Shown one piece after another: positions 9,131 to 21,100 of a stretch of 33,960 nucleotides of DNA. The stretch is from an uncultured Verrucomicrobia subdivision 3 bacterium. GTDB lineage: Bacteria; Verrucomicrobiota; Verrucomicrobiia; Limisphaerales; UBA8199. The stretch is taken from NCBI GenBank assembly GCA_903912925.1, contig CAIWJG010000169.1, positions 1 through 33,960 on the forward strand, given 5' to 3'. Positions within the stretch are counted from its first letter, which is position 1; every line of letters begins with the position of its first letter. The notes beneath the pieces are model-generated. The model worked only from the letters and a program-made list of their open reading frames with translations. It had not been told where the DNA came from and did not search any database. A program made the translations under genes and the position numbers.

Positions 9131-10375
9131 ATGATTACATCTGAGAACGAACAAGGGAAAAGCGACACTACACCCATGACGCGCCGGAGCTTCATCGCCG
9201 GGACCGGGGCTTCGGTCCTGGCGTTCACCGTACTGAAGCCGGGACTGGTGGGCGGCGCTGAGGCGAACTCGAAGATTGATATTGGGCTGATCGGCTATGG
9301 GGGCCGGGGGAAGTGGATCGCCGACCTGTTTCAAAAGAACGGGGGCTACAACATCGTTGCCGTGGCCGATTACTTTCAGGATCACGCGGATGAGGCGGGG
9401 GCGAAGTTCAACGTGCCGGCCGCCCGCCGCTATACGGGGCTTTCCGGCTATCGCAGGTTGCTGGAGCAGAAGCTCGATGCCGTGGTGATTGAGAGCCCGC
9501 CCTATTTCCACCCCGAACAGGCGGCGGCCGGCATCGACGCGGGCAAGCATGTCTATCTGGCCAAGCCGATTGCCGTCGATGTGCCCGGCTGCCAGACCGT
9601 CGCCGAGAGCGGCAAGCTGGCCACGGCGAAGAAACTCTGCTTCCTGGTGGATTTCCAAACGCGCGCCAACAAGCTGTATCAGGACGCCGTCAAGGCCGTG
9701 CATGGCGGCGAGATCGGGAAGATTGTATCAGCCGAAGCCAATTATCAAACCGGGCTGGTCTTTGAAAACCTGGACCAGCAACTGCGCAAGGATCCGAAGA
9801 ATCCCGAGCTGCGGCTGCGTGCCTGGGGCGTGGATCGCGTTCTCTCGGGTGACATCATCACGGAGCAGAACATCCACGCACTCGATGTCGCCTCCTGGAT
9901 GCTCGACGCCGACCCGGTGCGCGCCTATGGCACCGGCGGCCGCAAGCGCGACTATGTGGGCGACTGCTGGGACCACTTCGCGGTCATCTTCTATTACCCG
10001 AACGACCTGGTGGTGAGTTTCAATTCGCATCAGTCAGGGCAGGGCTACGACGACATCATGTGCCGGGTTTATGGTTTGAAAGGGACCGCGGACACGCATT
10101 ACTTCGGCAATGTCACGGTTAAGGCACAGGAGTTCCATCTCGACGGTAAGATGGGCAACCTCTACACGGAGGGGGCGGAGACGAACATCGCGACGTTCCG
10201 TGACAACATCATCAAGGGGGAGTGCGGCAACCCGACCGTCGCGCCCAGTGTGCGGAGCAACCTGACCACGATTCTGGGGCGCACGGCGGCCTACAAGAAT
10301 GGCGTAGTCACGTGGCAGGAGATGATGCGCCACAAAGAGAAGTTTACCCACGACGTCAAGGGGCTTAAGGCCTGA
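9131..10375 (+). CDS. TAT-exported Gfo/Idh/MocA family oxidoreductase
   Basis: The 414-residue product has a twin-arginine signal (TRRSFIAGTG, Arg18-Arg19) with likely cleavage near residue 46. It then has a Rossmann nucleotide-binding start (IDIGLIGYGGRGKW) and the GKHVYLAKP segment that corresponds to the catalytic (E)KP motif, with Ala replacing Glu and Lys kept. The C-terminal half is the alpha/beta dimerisation domain. Such proteins are NAD(P)-dependent sugar or inositol dehydrogenases; exported members carry a pre-bound cofactor. The substrate is unknown. A strong ribosome site, GAGGA at 9120-9124, fixes the start at 9131; an in-frame ATG at 9176 directly before TRRSF is an alternative. 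It appears to be a single-gene unit, with a TTGACA hexamer at 9059. Confidence 0.9.
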   Translation: MITSENEQGKSDTTPMTRRSFIAGTGASVLAFTVLKPGLVGGAEANSKIDIGLIGYGGRGKWIADLFQKNGGYNIVAVADYFQDHADEAGAKFNVPAARRYTGLSGYRRLLEQKLDAVVIESPPYFHPEQAAAGIDAGKHVYLAKPIAVDVPGCQTVAESGKLATAKKLCFLVDFQTRANKLYQDAVKAVHGGEIGKIVSAEANYQTGLVFENLDQQLRKDPKNPELRLRAWGVDRVLSGDIITEQNIHALDVASWMLDADPVRAYGTGGRKRDYVGDCWDHFAVIFYYPNDLVVSFNSHQSGQGYDDIMCRVYGLKGTADTHYFGNVTVKAQEFHLDGKMGNLYTEGAETNIATFRDNIIKGECGNPTVAPSVRSNLTTILGRTAAYKNGVVTWQEMMRHKEKFTHDVKGLKA

Positions 10376-10427
10376 ACCGCGTCAAAGACTCCTTGATGCG
10401 CCTTACGCATGGTAGTAGCTTGGGCTT

Positions 10428-10805
10428 GTGAGTAACATCCTTCAAGAGCCAGCGCCCATCGAGGTCAGCCACCTCGGCAACTTCGAGGCGCGGATGCTGC
10501 GCAACTTTCAGGCCGCGGTAGAGGACTGGGACGAAGTTTGTTCTGCGCTAGGAGCTTGGGAGGCGGAGCATTTGACGAGCGAAGACGTTGGCCCGGCTGG
10601 GCAGCAACACCGCCAATGGGTGACCGAGCTGTTATCGTGGGGCCGTTTGGTGCAGCGGGCGACCCAACAGCCCGAGTTTCCGGACAAGGTGCTGGCCTCG
10701 CGGGTGGATGCCCGCGTGCGCCACTTGGAGGATAAGTTGTCGCTCTGGCATGGCGACATGCCTTCCGCCGAACAAGACCGCATCCTGCAAGCGGCCTTTA
10801 AGTGA
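10428..10805 (+). CDS. Hypothetical protein, helical, coupled to next gene
   Basis: 125 residues, GTG start, no signal peptide or membrane segment. The composition is rich in Glu, Ala, Gln, Leu and Trp with long predicted helices (FEARMLRNFQAAVEDWDEV). No family is recognised. Its stop overlaps the GTG of the next gene (GTGA at 10802-10805), which supports both being real and co-translated. Weak -35/-10-like hexamers (TTGATG 10393, TAGCTT 10416) would place transcription start at or near the GTG. The function is unknown; position suggests co-transcription with alaS. Confidence 0.6.
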   Translation: MSNILQEPAPIEVSHLGNFEARMLRNFQAAVEDWDEVCSALGAWEAEHLTSEDVGPAGQQHRQWVTELLSWGRLVQRATQQPEFPDKVLASRVDARVRHLEDKLSLWHGDMPSAEQDRILQAAFK

Positions 10806-11026
10806 ACCCGGAGTTGGAGAGGCTGCTCGCGGCGCTGCAGGCGCGAGACAACGCAGACCCAGCGCAGTTCCCTAACGCTGCCGCGGAGGTGAAGCGACTC
10901 CTAGCGCCAATCCTGGAGCGCCTTTCACCAATTGGCCGAGCCGAATTCCTTCGCGCCCTCCAGAGTCGCTATCGCGCCTATGTGAGGGCCAGCCAGCGGC
11001 CACCCACTCTCCCGTCTTCAGCCTAA
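10802..11026 (+). CDS. Small hypothetical protein upstream of alaS
   Basis: 74 residues, GTG start overlapping the previous stop by 4 bp. The sequence is helical and charged (ELERLLAALQARDNAD, EVKRLLAPILERLSPIGRAEFLRALQSRYRAYVRASQ) with no signal or transmembrane segment. It ends 28 bp before alaS. No homology is recognised. Translation coupling and operon-like spacing are the evidence that it is a gene. Confidence 0.55.
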   Translation: MNPELERLLAALQARDNADPAQFPNAAAEVKRLLAPILERLSPIGRAEFLRALQSRYRAYVRASQRPPTLPSSA

Positions 11027-11054
11027 CCTAACGACAATTCTACAAGACAAACCA

Positions 11055-13811
<2,757 letters not shown>

Positions 13812-13990
13812 GCCAGGGCAGACTTCAAGCACCCCGCAACCGCTGCCGGCCAACCGTTCCGCACGAGCTCGATTAGTCGGGATTCTCCTTGCGCGAGGGG
13901 CTCTTCGTGAAGTAGGTATTGGCTATTGTTCGGCAAGGGTGCGTTGGCACTCAAGCTTCGGACAACATTAAGAACTATTGAGGAATATCT

Positions 13991-14842
13991 ATGCATAAGA
14001 AAATCAGTCCTGTCCTGTTTGCACTGCTCCTGGCGGCTGGGCCAGCATTCGCTCAGTTTGAGGGCGTGCTTGAAATGAAAATGACCATGTCCGGCATGGG
14101 CGGCGAAGGCGGCGGCACGATGAATGTTTCGGTCGCAAAAGCCGGGTTCCGCTCCGAAATGGATATGAAGATGGGGCCGATGGCTGTGAACATGGTGATG
14201 CTTCAGAAGAATGACAGCCCCAATATCCTGTACCGCCTCAATGACGCCAACAAGACCTATACGGAAACTGATTTGGCTAAGATGAAAGAAATGGCCGGCC
14301 AGCAGCAGGCGAACCGGAAATACACGGTCGAGAAGCTCGGGCGGGAGACCCTCCTTGGCTACAAAACCCAGCACGTGCTGGTCAAAGAGCAAGTCGCTGA
14401 CGGCGGTACTGGCATGACCATGGAGGTGTGGACGGCCAAGGATCTGCTGGACTACGAGACCTTTAGCAAGATGCAGGTGCGGCGGGGCAAGGGAGCCGGC
14501 GAGGAAGCCATGATTAAGGCGCTGAAAGAGGCGGATGCCGACGGCTTGCCGCTCAAATCGCTCGCCACCACGCCGGAAGGCATGAAAATCACAATGGAAG
14601 TTGTGAAGGTGGACAAGAAATCCCTTCCGGCTGCGACGTTCGAGATTCCGGAAGGTTACACCAAGTCCGAGGGCGGCCTGATGGATATGATGGGCGGCAT
14701 GGGCGGCGCACAGGCGGGCCGGGCCAAGAAGCAGATGGGCGATGCGCAAAAGCAAATGGAAGACGCCATGAAGAATATGACGCCTGAGCAGCGCGAGATG
14801 ATGCAGAAGATGATGAAGCAACAGAAGGCCGGCAGCCAGTAA
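13991..14842 (+). CDS. Exported DUF4412-like protein
   Basis: 283 residues with a Sec signal peptide (MHKKISPVLFALLLAAGPAFA, cleavage near residue 21-22). The mature part begins FEGVLEMKMTMSGMGGEGGG and contains the pattern typical of DUF4412: a membrane-stress-like beta-sheet region with KTYTETDLAKMKE, then GYKTQHVLVKE, then MEVWTAKDLLD. The C-terminus is Met/Gln/Lys-rich and helical (QMGDAQKQMEDAMKNM, MMQKMMKQQK). Probably periplasmic; the biochemical role is unknown for the family. A good ribosome site, GAGGAA (13980-13985), lies five bases before the ATG. The 179-bp gap after alaS suggests its own promoter. Confidence 0.75.
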   Translation: MHKKISPVLFALLLAAGPAFAQFEGVLEMKMTMSGMGGEGGGTMNVSVAKAGFRSEMDMKMGPMAVNMVMLQKNDSPNILYRLNDANKTYTETDLAKMKEMAGQQQANRKYTVEKLGRETLLGYKTQHVLVKEQVADGGTGMTMEVWTAKDLLDYETFSKMQVRRGKGAGEEAMIKALKEADADGLPLKSLATTPEGMKITMEVVKVDKKSLPAATFEIPEGYTKSEGGLMDMMGGMGGAQAGRAKKQMGDAQKQMEDAMKNMTPEQREMMQKMMKQQKAGSQ

Positions 14843-14969
14843 TGGCCGGCTCGGAGGGACCGTGGAAGCGGTGTTTTAGATATGATTTGAACAAAGCGCG
14901 AGCGGGCAGGTCTGATACGGTGCAAAGCTCTGCTTGAGCTAAGAACAAGAACATGTTACAGTAAACGTC

Positions 14970-15269
14970 ATGAAACGAATTATTCTCTCCGTAATGGTGA
15001 TGGCGTTCGCAATCGCGGTGCAAGCCGGCGATGGCGCGAGCTGCCAGGACAAGGAAAAGGCGGGTTGCTGCCCCAATAAGGTCAAGACCTGCGTCAACGG
15101 CCAGGCCAGCGACAAAGCTGAAGGCGGCTGTTGTGCCAACAAGGTCAAGACCTCCGCCGAGGCCAAGGGAGGCTGCCCGTTTGCCGCCACGAGCGCCTGT
15201 AGCAAGCAGGCACCGGCCAAGCAATCCGCACTGCTGAGCCCCAAAGCAACTTCTCTCGCGAGTAACTAG
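14970..15269 (+). CDS. Small exported Cys-rich protein
   Basis: 99 residues: a Sec signal peptide (MKRIILSVMVMAFAIAVQAG) and then a Lys/Ala-rich chain with nine Cys, partly arranged as an internal repeat, GCCPNKVKT and GCCANKVKT, each preceded by Lys/Glu-rich spacers, and a final GGCPFAATSAC. Two adjacent-Cys pairs in repeated context suggest metal binding or disulfide cross-linking, but no known family is recognised. There is no Shine-Dalgarno; TTGAGC (14934) and TTACAG (14956) are weak promoter-like hexamers that would give an almost leaderless mRNA. The gene ends just before an intrinsic terminator, which supports it being transcribed. Confidence 0.65.
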   Translation: MKRIILSVMVMAFAIAVQAGDGASCQDKEKAGCCPNKVKTCVNGQASDKAEGGCCANKVKTSAEAKGGCPFAATSACSKQAPAKQSALLSPKATSLASN

Positions 15270-15290
15270 TCTCGCCGCTTCTGTTTATAC

Positions 15291-15323
15291 ATCCCTGCGC
15301 GCCTTGAGCGCGTAGGGATTTTT
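15291..15323 (+). terminator. Rho-independent terminator
   Basis: Arms ATCCCTGCGCGC (15291-15302) and GCGCGTAGGGAT (15308-15319) pair at 11 of 12 positions plus one G-T pair around the loop CTTGA, followed by a five-T run (15319-15323). It ends the transcript of the Cys-rich gene. Confidence 0.88.
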
Positions 15324-15330
15324 CGTTTGG

Positions 15331-15405
15331 GAGGGCTGGCGTCCACGCGAGCCCTGATTCCCAAAGAATCCAAGGAGGTTTGGGCTCGCGCGGACGCTCG
15401 CCCTC
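15331..15405. repeat. Imperfect 24-bp inverted-repeat element
   Basis: Left arm 15331-15354 (starting GAGGGCTGGCGTCC) and right arm 15382-15405 (starting GGGCTCGCGCGGACG) pair over 24 bp with three mismatches. The 27-bp loop contains its own 5-bp stem, GATTC/GAATC. A half-site copy is at 7710-7733. The structure fits a REP/MITE-like dispersed repeat between convergent genes. Confidence 0.75.
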
Positions 15406-15430
15406 TCTTCGGGGATGTGCAATAGCCAAG

Positions 15431-17206
15431 TTAGAGCCGGGCCAGGAGCAGCTCGCGCTGGAAGATCAGTTCTTTGGGCAGGCACGCATGCAGCTTCATG
15501 AACAGCTCGTCCTGCATGAGGATTTCGCGGCGCCACTCCTCTTCAGAGATGGCTTGGGCCTCTGCCAGTCGCTCGGGTGGGAAGTTGGTCAGGCCGATCA
15601 AGTCAATGCTGTCGGGGCCGGGCACCCAGCCGAGCGCGGTTTCGTCCGCATCCGTGCGGGCGTGGCAGCGGTCAATGATCCATTTGAGCACCCGCATATT
15701 CTCGCCGAAGCCGGGCCAGAGGAATTCCCCCTGACTGTCCTTGCGGAACCAGTTCACATGAAAGATTCGCGGCGGGTGCTTGATGTTCTTATGCATGTTG
15801 ATCCAGTGCCGGAAGTAGTCACCCATGTGGTAACCGCAGAACGGCAGCATGGCCATCGGGTCGCGGCGCACCTGGCCGGCGCCGCCCACCGCGGCGGCCG
15901 TCATTTCCGAACCCATGGTGGCCCCGATATAGACGCCGTGCACCCAATTGAAGGCCTGGTAAATCAACGGCGTCGTGTTGCTTCGCCGGCCCCCGAAGAT
16001 GATGGCGCGGATGGGCACGCCGGCGGGATCGTTGACCTCGGGCGCCAGCAGGGGGTTGTTGATCATGGGAGCCGTGAAACGGCTGTTGGGGTGCGCCGCC
16101 TTCTCCTCCGAGGCCGGCGTCCATTTGTTGCCCTTCCAATCGAGGCATTCCTTCGGCGGCGGACCGTCCTTGCCTTCCCACCAGACATCAAGATCAGGCG
16201 TCAGGGCGACGTTCGTGAAAATAGTGTCGCGCGAAATCACTTCCACCGCCGCCGGGTTCGACTTCGAGTTGGTACCCGGCACCACGCCGAAATAACCAGC
16301 CTCGGGATTGATGGCATAGAGGCGGCCATCGGAGCCCGGCTTCATCCAGGCAATGTCATCGCCGATCGTCCAGATCTTCCAACCCTTAAGATGGGCCGGT
16401 GGCATCATCATGGCGAAATTTGTCTTGCCACAGGCGCTGGGGAAGGCGGCGGCCACGTAGGTCTTATCGCCCGCGGGCGATTCCACGCCCAGAACCAGCA
16501 TGTGCTCCGCCAGCCACCCTTGCTGCCGTCCGAGGTAGGAGCCGATACGGAGAGCGAGGCACTTCTTACCCAGCAAAACATTGCCCCCGTAATTCGAGCC
16601 GACCGAGATGATCGCGTTGTCGGCGGGGAAATGCGCGATGTATCGCCGATCCGGGTTCACATCCAACATGCAGTGAAGGCCGCGATTAAAGTCATCTTCG
16701 TTCCCGAGTTCATCGAAGGCGATCTTCCCCATGCGGGTCATCGTCCCCATGCTCAACACCACATAAATCGAGTCGGTCAGCTCGATGCCGATCTTGGCCA
16801 GCGGCGAGCCGGGCGGGCCCATGAGGTAGGGAATGACATACATCGTGCGCCCGCGCATGGAACCATCGGCATACCCACGCAGCTTCTGGTACATCTCCTT
16901 CGGGGCCATCCAATTGTTCGTCGGGCCAGCTTCATCCTGGCTCTCGGTACAGATGAACGTGGACTGTTCAACGCGGGCAACGTCGTTCGGGTTCGAGCGG
17001 TGGTAATAGCAGCCAGGCCGCTTCTTCTGGTTGAGCTTGATCAGGATGCCCTTTTCGACCGCCTCCGCCAGCAATGCCTTGCGTTCGGTCTTCGTCCCGT
17101 TGCACCAATAAACCTGGTCCGGCTTGCAGAGTTTGACCATCTCGTCAACCCATGTCACCACCGCCTTATTGCTCGTATTACACTTCCCGCTCGTTTGCTT
17201 TATCAT
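15431..17206 (-). CDS. pckG: Phosphoenolpyruvate carboxykinase (GTP)
   Basis: 591 residues from ATG 17206 (598 from an in-frame TTG at 17227), the usual size of GTP-dependent PEPCK. It converts oxaloacetate + GTP to PEP + GDP + CO2 in gluconeogenesis, or the reverse as an anaplerotic step. Diagnostic motifs: the kinase-1a P-loop [13 protein letters not shown] with the hyper-reactive Cys (about residue 260), TIGDDIAWM (Mn/Mg ligands), [17 protein letters not shown] and the Mn-site region [17 protein letters not shown]. These mark the GTP class and not the ATP class. No Shine-Dalgarno is seen before either start; I prefer ATG 17206. A TATAGT-like -10 lies further upstream. It is convergent with the Cys-rich gene. 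Confidence 0.97.
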   Translation of the reverse strand: MIKQTSGKCNTSNKAVVTWVDEMVKLCKPDQVYWCNGTKTERKALLAEAVEKGILIKLNQKKRPGCYYHRSNPNDVARVEQSTFICTESQDEAGPTNNWMAPKEMYQKLRGYADGSMRGRTMYVIPYLMGPPGSPLAKIGIELTDSIYVVLSMGTMTRMGKIAFDELGNEDDFNRGLHCMLDVNPDRRYIAHFPADNAIISVGSNYGGNVLLGKKCLALRIGSYLGRQQGWLAEHMLVLGVESPAGDKTYVAAAFPSACGKTNFAMMMPPAHLKGWKIWTIGDDIAWMKPGSDGRLYAINPEAGYFGVVPGTNSKSNPAAVEVISRDTIFTNVALTPDLDVWWEGKDGPPPKECLDWKGNKWTPASEEKAAHPNSRFTAPMINNPLLAPEVNDPAGVPIRAIIFGGRRSNTTPLIYQAFNWVHGVYIGATMGSEMTAAAVGGAGQVRRDPMAMLPFCGYHMGDYFRHWINMHKNIKHPPRIFHVNWFRKDSQGEFLWPGFGENMRVLKWIIDRCHARTDADETALGWVPGPDSIDLIGLTNFPPERLAEAQAISEEEWRREILMQDELFMKLHACLPKELIFQRELLLARL

Positions 17207-17283
17207 AGTTAATGTGCTAGCCGACAAAGCAGATACTATACGATCGAGATAAATGCAAGAAACGTTCTACAGAAATCGGGGCG

Positions 17284-17459
17284 GTTGACAAAGTCGCGGA
17301 TGCCTCTGCGCCACGGTTATGCAGTGCGGCGGCAAGGTTCTCCGCAACGCCGCTTTCCCAAACAGCAGTGGTTCGCAGAGGCAGCAAATGTGCCCCCCTG
17401 AGCCAAAGCGGCGTCGCGGAGGACCTTGCCGCCGCACTCTCCAAAGCGACTTTGTCAAC
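17284..17459. mobile_element. MITE-like 176-bp inverted-repeat element
   Basis: The ends are a perfect 14-bp inverted repeat, GTTGACAAAGTCGC (17284-17297) and GCGACTTTGTCAAC (17446-17459). Inside, a second pair of 33-bp arms (17324-17356 and 17405-17437, beginning GTGCGGCGGCAAGG) matches at 31 of 33 positions. There is no ORF for a transposase. It lies between the divergent promoters side of pckG and the 3' end of the hydrogenase protease gene. The nested arms would fold into one long hairpin; this fits a non-autonomous element or a REPIN-type repeat. Confidence 0.72.
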
Positions 17460-17469
17460 TGCCGTGAAC

Positions 17470-17514
17470 GGCTGAAGGCTGAGACCAAAAACAGTTACGT
17501 TTCAGCCTTCAGCC
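17470..17514. repeat. 13-bp inverted repeat of the GGCTGAA family, overlaps a gene end
   Basis: GGCTGAAGGCTGA (17470-17482) and TCAGCCTTCAGCC (17502-17514) are perfect inverted arms around 19 bp. The right arm overlaps the 3' end of the minus-strand protease gene, and the repeat supplies its TGA stop. It may serve as a hairpin downstream of that gene, but without a T-tract. Confidence 0.7.
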
Positions 17515-17967
17515 TTTGGCCTTTGCCTTGACGTGCCTCACCGCGGCCTCGAAGCCGCACTGGGCCAGTGGTGAAAACTCTTCCCCGATGCCAAGTTCCT
17601 CAACCGGAATCGTGATCAACCAGGCCTCGGGGGCGTGGCCAAAGACATCCCGCGCCAGCGCCAGCAGCGTCGCCGGGCTTGCCGCGTGCGCCATGATCTG
17701 AGAACTCTCAGCCGGCGCCAGCGTGCGCAGTTGCACTTCCCGCGGCGCATCCACTGCCGCATCCACAAAGAGGACCATGCGCGCCTGCGACACCGACTCC
17801 GCGAGCTCGGGAGTCAGCAGCGGGCAGGCCAGCGTGCGCACCCCTGGCAGGGCCAGCGCTGCAACCGCCTCCGCCACCCCGGGCCCCACGCCATCATCCC
17901 GGCGCAGTGTGTTGCCGTAACCGATGACGAGGATGCCCACTGGCGACTTTTGTTGTTCATGTATCAT
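17509..17967 (-). CDS. hoxW: [NiFe]-hydrogenase maturation protease (M52 type)
   Basis: 152 residues, normal size for the HyaD/HybD/HoxW family. These nickel-dependent endopeptidases cut the C-terminal tail from the hydrogenase large subunit after the NiFe(CN)2CO site is built. Motifs: GYGNTLRRDDGVG (first nickel-ligand acidic residue), the LLTPELAESV segment (Gln/Glu-Leu-x-Pro-Glu region, second acidic ligand), LFVDAA and a late MAHAASP His. The natural substrate is probably the HoxH encoded 4.8 kb away on the same strand, whose cleavable tail is intact. The C-terminus KAKAKG runs into a GGCTGAA repeat that provides the stop, so the last residues may be non-native. The symbol is by function, inferred from the neighbouring hox genes. 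Confidence 0.9.
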   Translation of the reverse strand: MIHEQQKSPVGILVIGYGNTLRRDDGVGPGVAEAVAALALPGVRTLACPLLTPELAESVSQARMVLFVDAAVDAPREVQLRTLAPAESSQIMAHAASPATLLALARDVFGHAPEAWLITIPVEELGIGEEFSPLAQCGFEAAVRHVKAKAKG

Positions 17968-18134
17968 TCGCTACCCGCAGATTATGGCCAAAGCCGTGAT
18001 TATCTCCAAACCCGAATCTACCTTACCAGTCGGATTCTACACCGCGAACGCCACCGGCCGAGAAGCTTGCTTCGCTGAGGCACGATCAATATCCTGCCGA
18101 CTGCATGTGGGTGAGACCCCGGCAATAGCGTATT

Positions 18135-21100
18135 ATGAAGAACCTCCTAAGCGGCAGTTTTGCTCGAACCTGGAAGCGGCCGGGGCCTCGCGGCGGCAGT
18201 TCCCGGGCATTCAAGGCGATTTCACTTGTGGGCGGCTGGTGGCTTTGTGCTTACCTCACTGCTGGAGCGGAACTGCGCTCCTTTGAAATCCCCGCCTGGG
18301 CGTTCGATCGCGGCAATGCGGCGACTTATACGAATCAATGGGCGGATGCCAAACCCATGGTGGCCTTTGGCGGCACAGCGCCCGTCATCGTCGAGTACGA
18401 CATCAACTTTCCGGCGTCAGGCACCTACACGCTTGAAATCAATTACGCCGCCGCCGACCCGCGCCCGGTAGAGTTGCAGATGGATGACAAGACGGTGGCG
18501 CAGGTCTGCCGCCAGGCAACCGGCGCCTGGGAAACCAGCAAGGCCGCCTGGGAGAAGTCCGCGCAGCTCTTCATACCCGCCGGGCCGCGCACTTTCCGGC
18601 TCCAACGTGCCGACGCCTTTCCGCATGTTGTCAGCCTGCGGTTCACCGCGGAGGAGATCCCGACTGGCTGGGCGGTGAAGCGCCCCAAAGCACGCAAACT
18701 GAGTGACGGTCCCCCGCGCCCGGTTTTCGTGCCCTATGAGCCGGAGCTGAACACCGCGGCACTGCGTCGCGCCATCATGCACTTGCAAGGGGCTTTCGGC
18801 GAGCGTTACGGGAAGGCCGCCTCGTTCCTGAAGCGCCTGGAGGAAATCGAACGTCTGCCGGCCAAGGACGCAGCCGCTCGCCGCACCTTTGCCCGGCTTC
18901 AGCGCGAGGCGCTGGTTGACAGCAATCCGTTGTGCGATTTCGACCGGCTGCTGCTTATCAAGCGCAGCACACGGGGCCCGGATCTGGGATTGCCCTACAA
19001 TTGGCAGAGCAACTCATCCCTGCCTGCGCACGGCTATGACGACGCCCTTTGCGCGGTCAATTACAAGCAGGAGGATGCTGCGTTGGAAACGGTCTTCAAG
19101 CCGGCCCAGGACGTGTTTGTGGGCGATGTGGACCTGCACTGGAACGCGAGCAAGGCGCTTTTCTCCTCGGTAGGCACCAATGGCCGATGGCAGGTATTCG
19201 AGATTCAGCTTCCGGGAGGCCCGGCAGCGCAGGTGCGCCAGCTTACCGGCGAACAGCCGGATGTGGATGCCTATGATGCCTGCTACCTGCCGGACGGCCG
19301 CATTCTGTTCACGTGCACCGCCTGCTTCATTGGTGTTCCCTGCGTCTATGGCAGCTCGCACGTGGCCAACCTTTACCGGATGGACGCCGACGGCAGGAAC
19401 ATCCGGCAGCTTTGCTTCGACCAGGAACACGACTGGTGCCCGACCGTTATGAATGACGGCCGTGTGCTCTACACGCGATGGGAGTATGCGGATACGCCCC
19501 ACTCGAATACACGGTTGCTCTTTCGCATGAACCCGGACGGCACCGGGCAGGCCGAGTTCCTGGGCAGCAATTCCTATTGGCCGAACTCCTTCTTCTATGC
19601 CCGGCCAATCCCCGGTGACCCTTCCCGCGTCATCTCGGTCATTGGCGGGCACCACGATAACCCGCGCATGGGTGAACTCGTGCTGTTCGATGCCGCGCAG
19701 GGCCGGCGCGAAGCGGAGCCGGCGGTCCAGCGCATTCCCGGTTTTGGCATTAAGGTCGAACGAGTGATTAAGGACGGGCTGGCCTTGGCGAGTTGGCCGA
19801 AGTTCCTGCACCCCTATCCCCTGGACGGGAGCTTCTTCCTGGTCTCCTGCAAGCCAACGCCGAATTCGCCCTGGGGGGTTTACCTTGTGGATGTGTTCGA
19901 CAATCTCGTTCCACTGCTCCAACTGCCTGACTATGCCTTGTTTGAACCCATTCCCTGGCGCCCAACCCAGGTTCCGCCGGTGATCCCAGACAAAGTTGAT
20001 CCGCGCAGCAAGGACGCGGTGGTGATCATTGAAGACATCTACTCCGGCGACGGCTTGCAAGGAGTTCCGCGAGGGACGGTAAAGGCACTGCGTGTCTTCA
20101 CCTACCACTTTGCTTATCAAGAGATGGGCGGCTTGCTGGGAGTGGTCGGCGCGGACGGTCCCTGGGACATCAAGCGCGTGCTGGGAACGGTTCCGGTGAG
20201 CGAGGACGGTTCGGCCAAGTTCCTGGTGCCGGCGAATACCCCGATCTCCTTGCAGCCGCTCGACGCGGAAGGCAAAGCCATGCAGCTCATGCGCTCCTGG
20301 ATGACCGCCATGCCCGGGGAAACCATCCAGTGTGTCGGTTGCCATGAGACGCAGAACAGCGCGCCTCCTTCCCGGCAGGCCGCAGCTCTAAGTCAGCCTC
20401 CCGCGAAAATCAAACCCTGGCGGGGACCGGTCCGCGGCTTCAGTTTTTCGCGCGAAGTCCAGCCGGTGATGGATAAGTATTGCGTGAGCTGCCACAATGG
20501 AAAACCCGGCGCGGACGGCGCACACATCTGCGATCTGCGCGGCTCAGTAATGCTAACCAACTGGTCTAGCGTTACACCCGGAAATGGCGGCGGGCACGCC
20601 GGCAAATTCTCCGTCGGATACGATGCGGTGGTCCGCTACGTGCGCCGCCCGGGGATCGAAAGCGATTACCACATGCTCACACCGATGGAGTTCCATGCGG
20701 ACACCACCGACCTGGTCCAGATGCTTAAAGCAGAGCATCAGGGCGTGCGACTGGACGAGGAAGCGTGGGACCGGCTCATCACCTGGATCGACCTGAACTG
20801 CCCTTACCACGGCACCTGGGGCGCCATCGACAAGCCGGGCAAACAAGTTGCACGACGGCGTGACCTGCTCCGGCTCTACGGGGGAGTGGAAGACGATCCC
20901 GAGACAATTCGCGAAGCGGAGTTTACGACCCTGAAGAGCGCCCGCAGTGAACCCCAGCCGCCGGGCACGGCTGCAAACAATCCTTCACGGGCGCCCCAGC
21001 TTTCGGCCGCCGGCTGGCCCTTCGATGCCGCGGAAGCGCACCGACGCCAGTCCAAGGCTGCTCCCTCCCCTTCCCGCAGCATAGACTTGGGCCGCGACAT

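Noticed and set aside
15380..17212. Plus-strand open frame of 610 codons over pckG
   Set aside because: Shadow of the PEP carboxykinase gene; the translated product has a His/Arg/Val-rich composition and no recognisable fold.
17924..18286. Plus-strand 120-codon frame between hoxW and the HzsA-like gene
   Set aside because: It overlaps the start of both neighbours, has no ribosome site and no domain-like composition; the HzsA-like signal peptide in another frame explains the region better.
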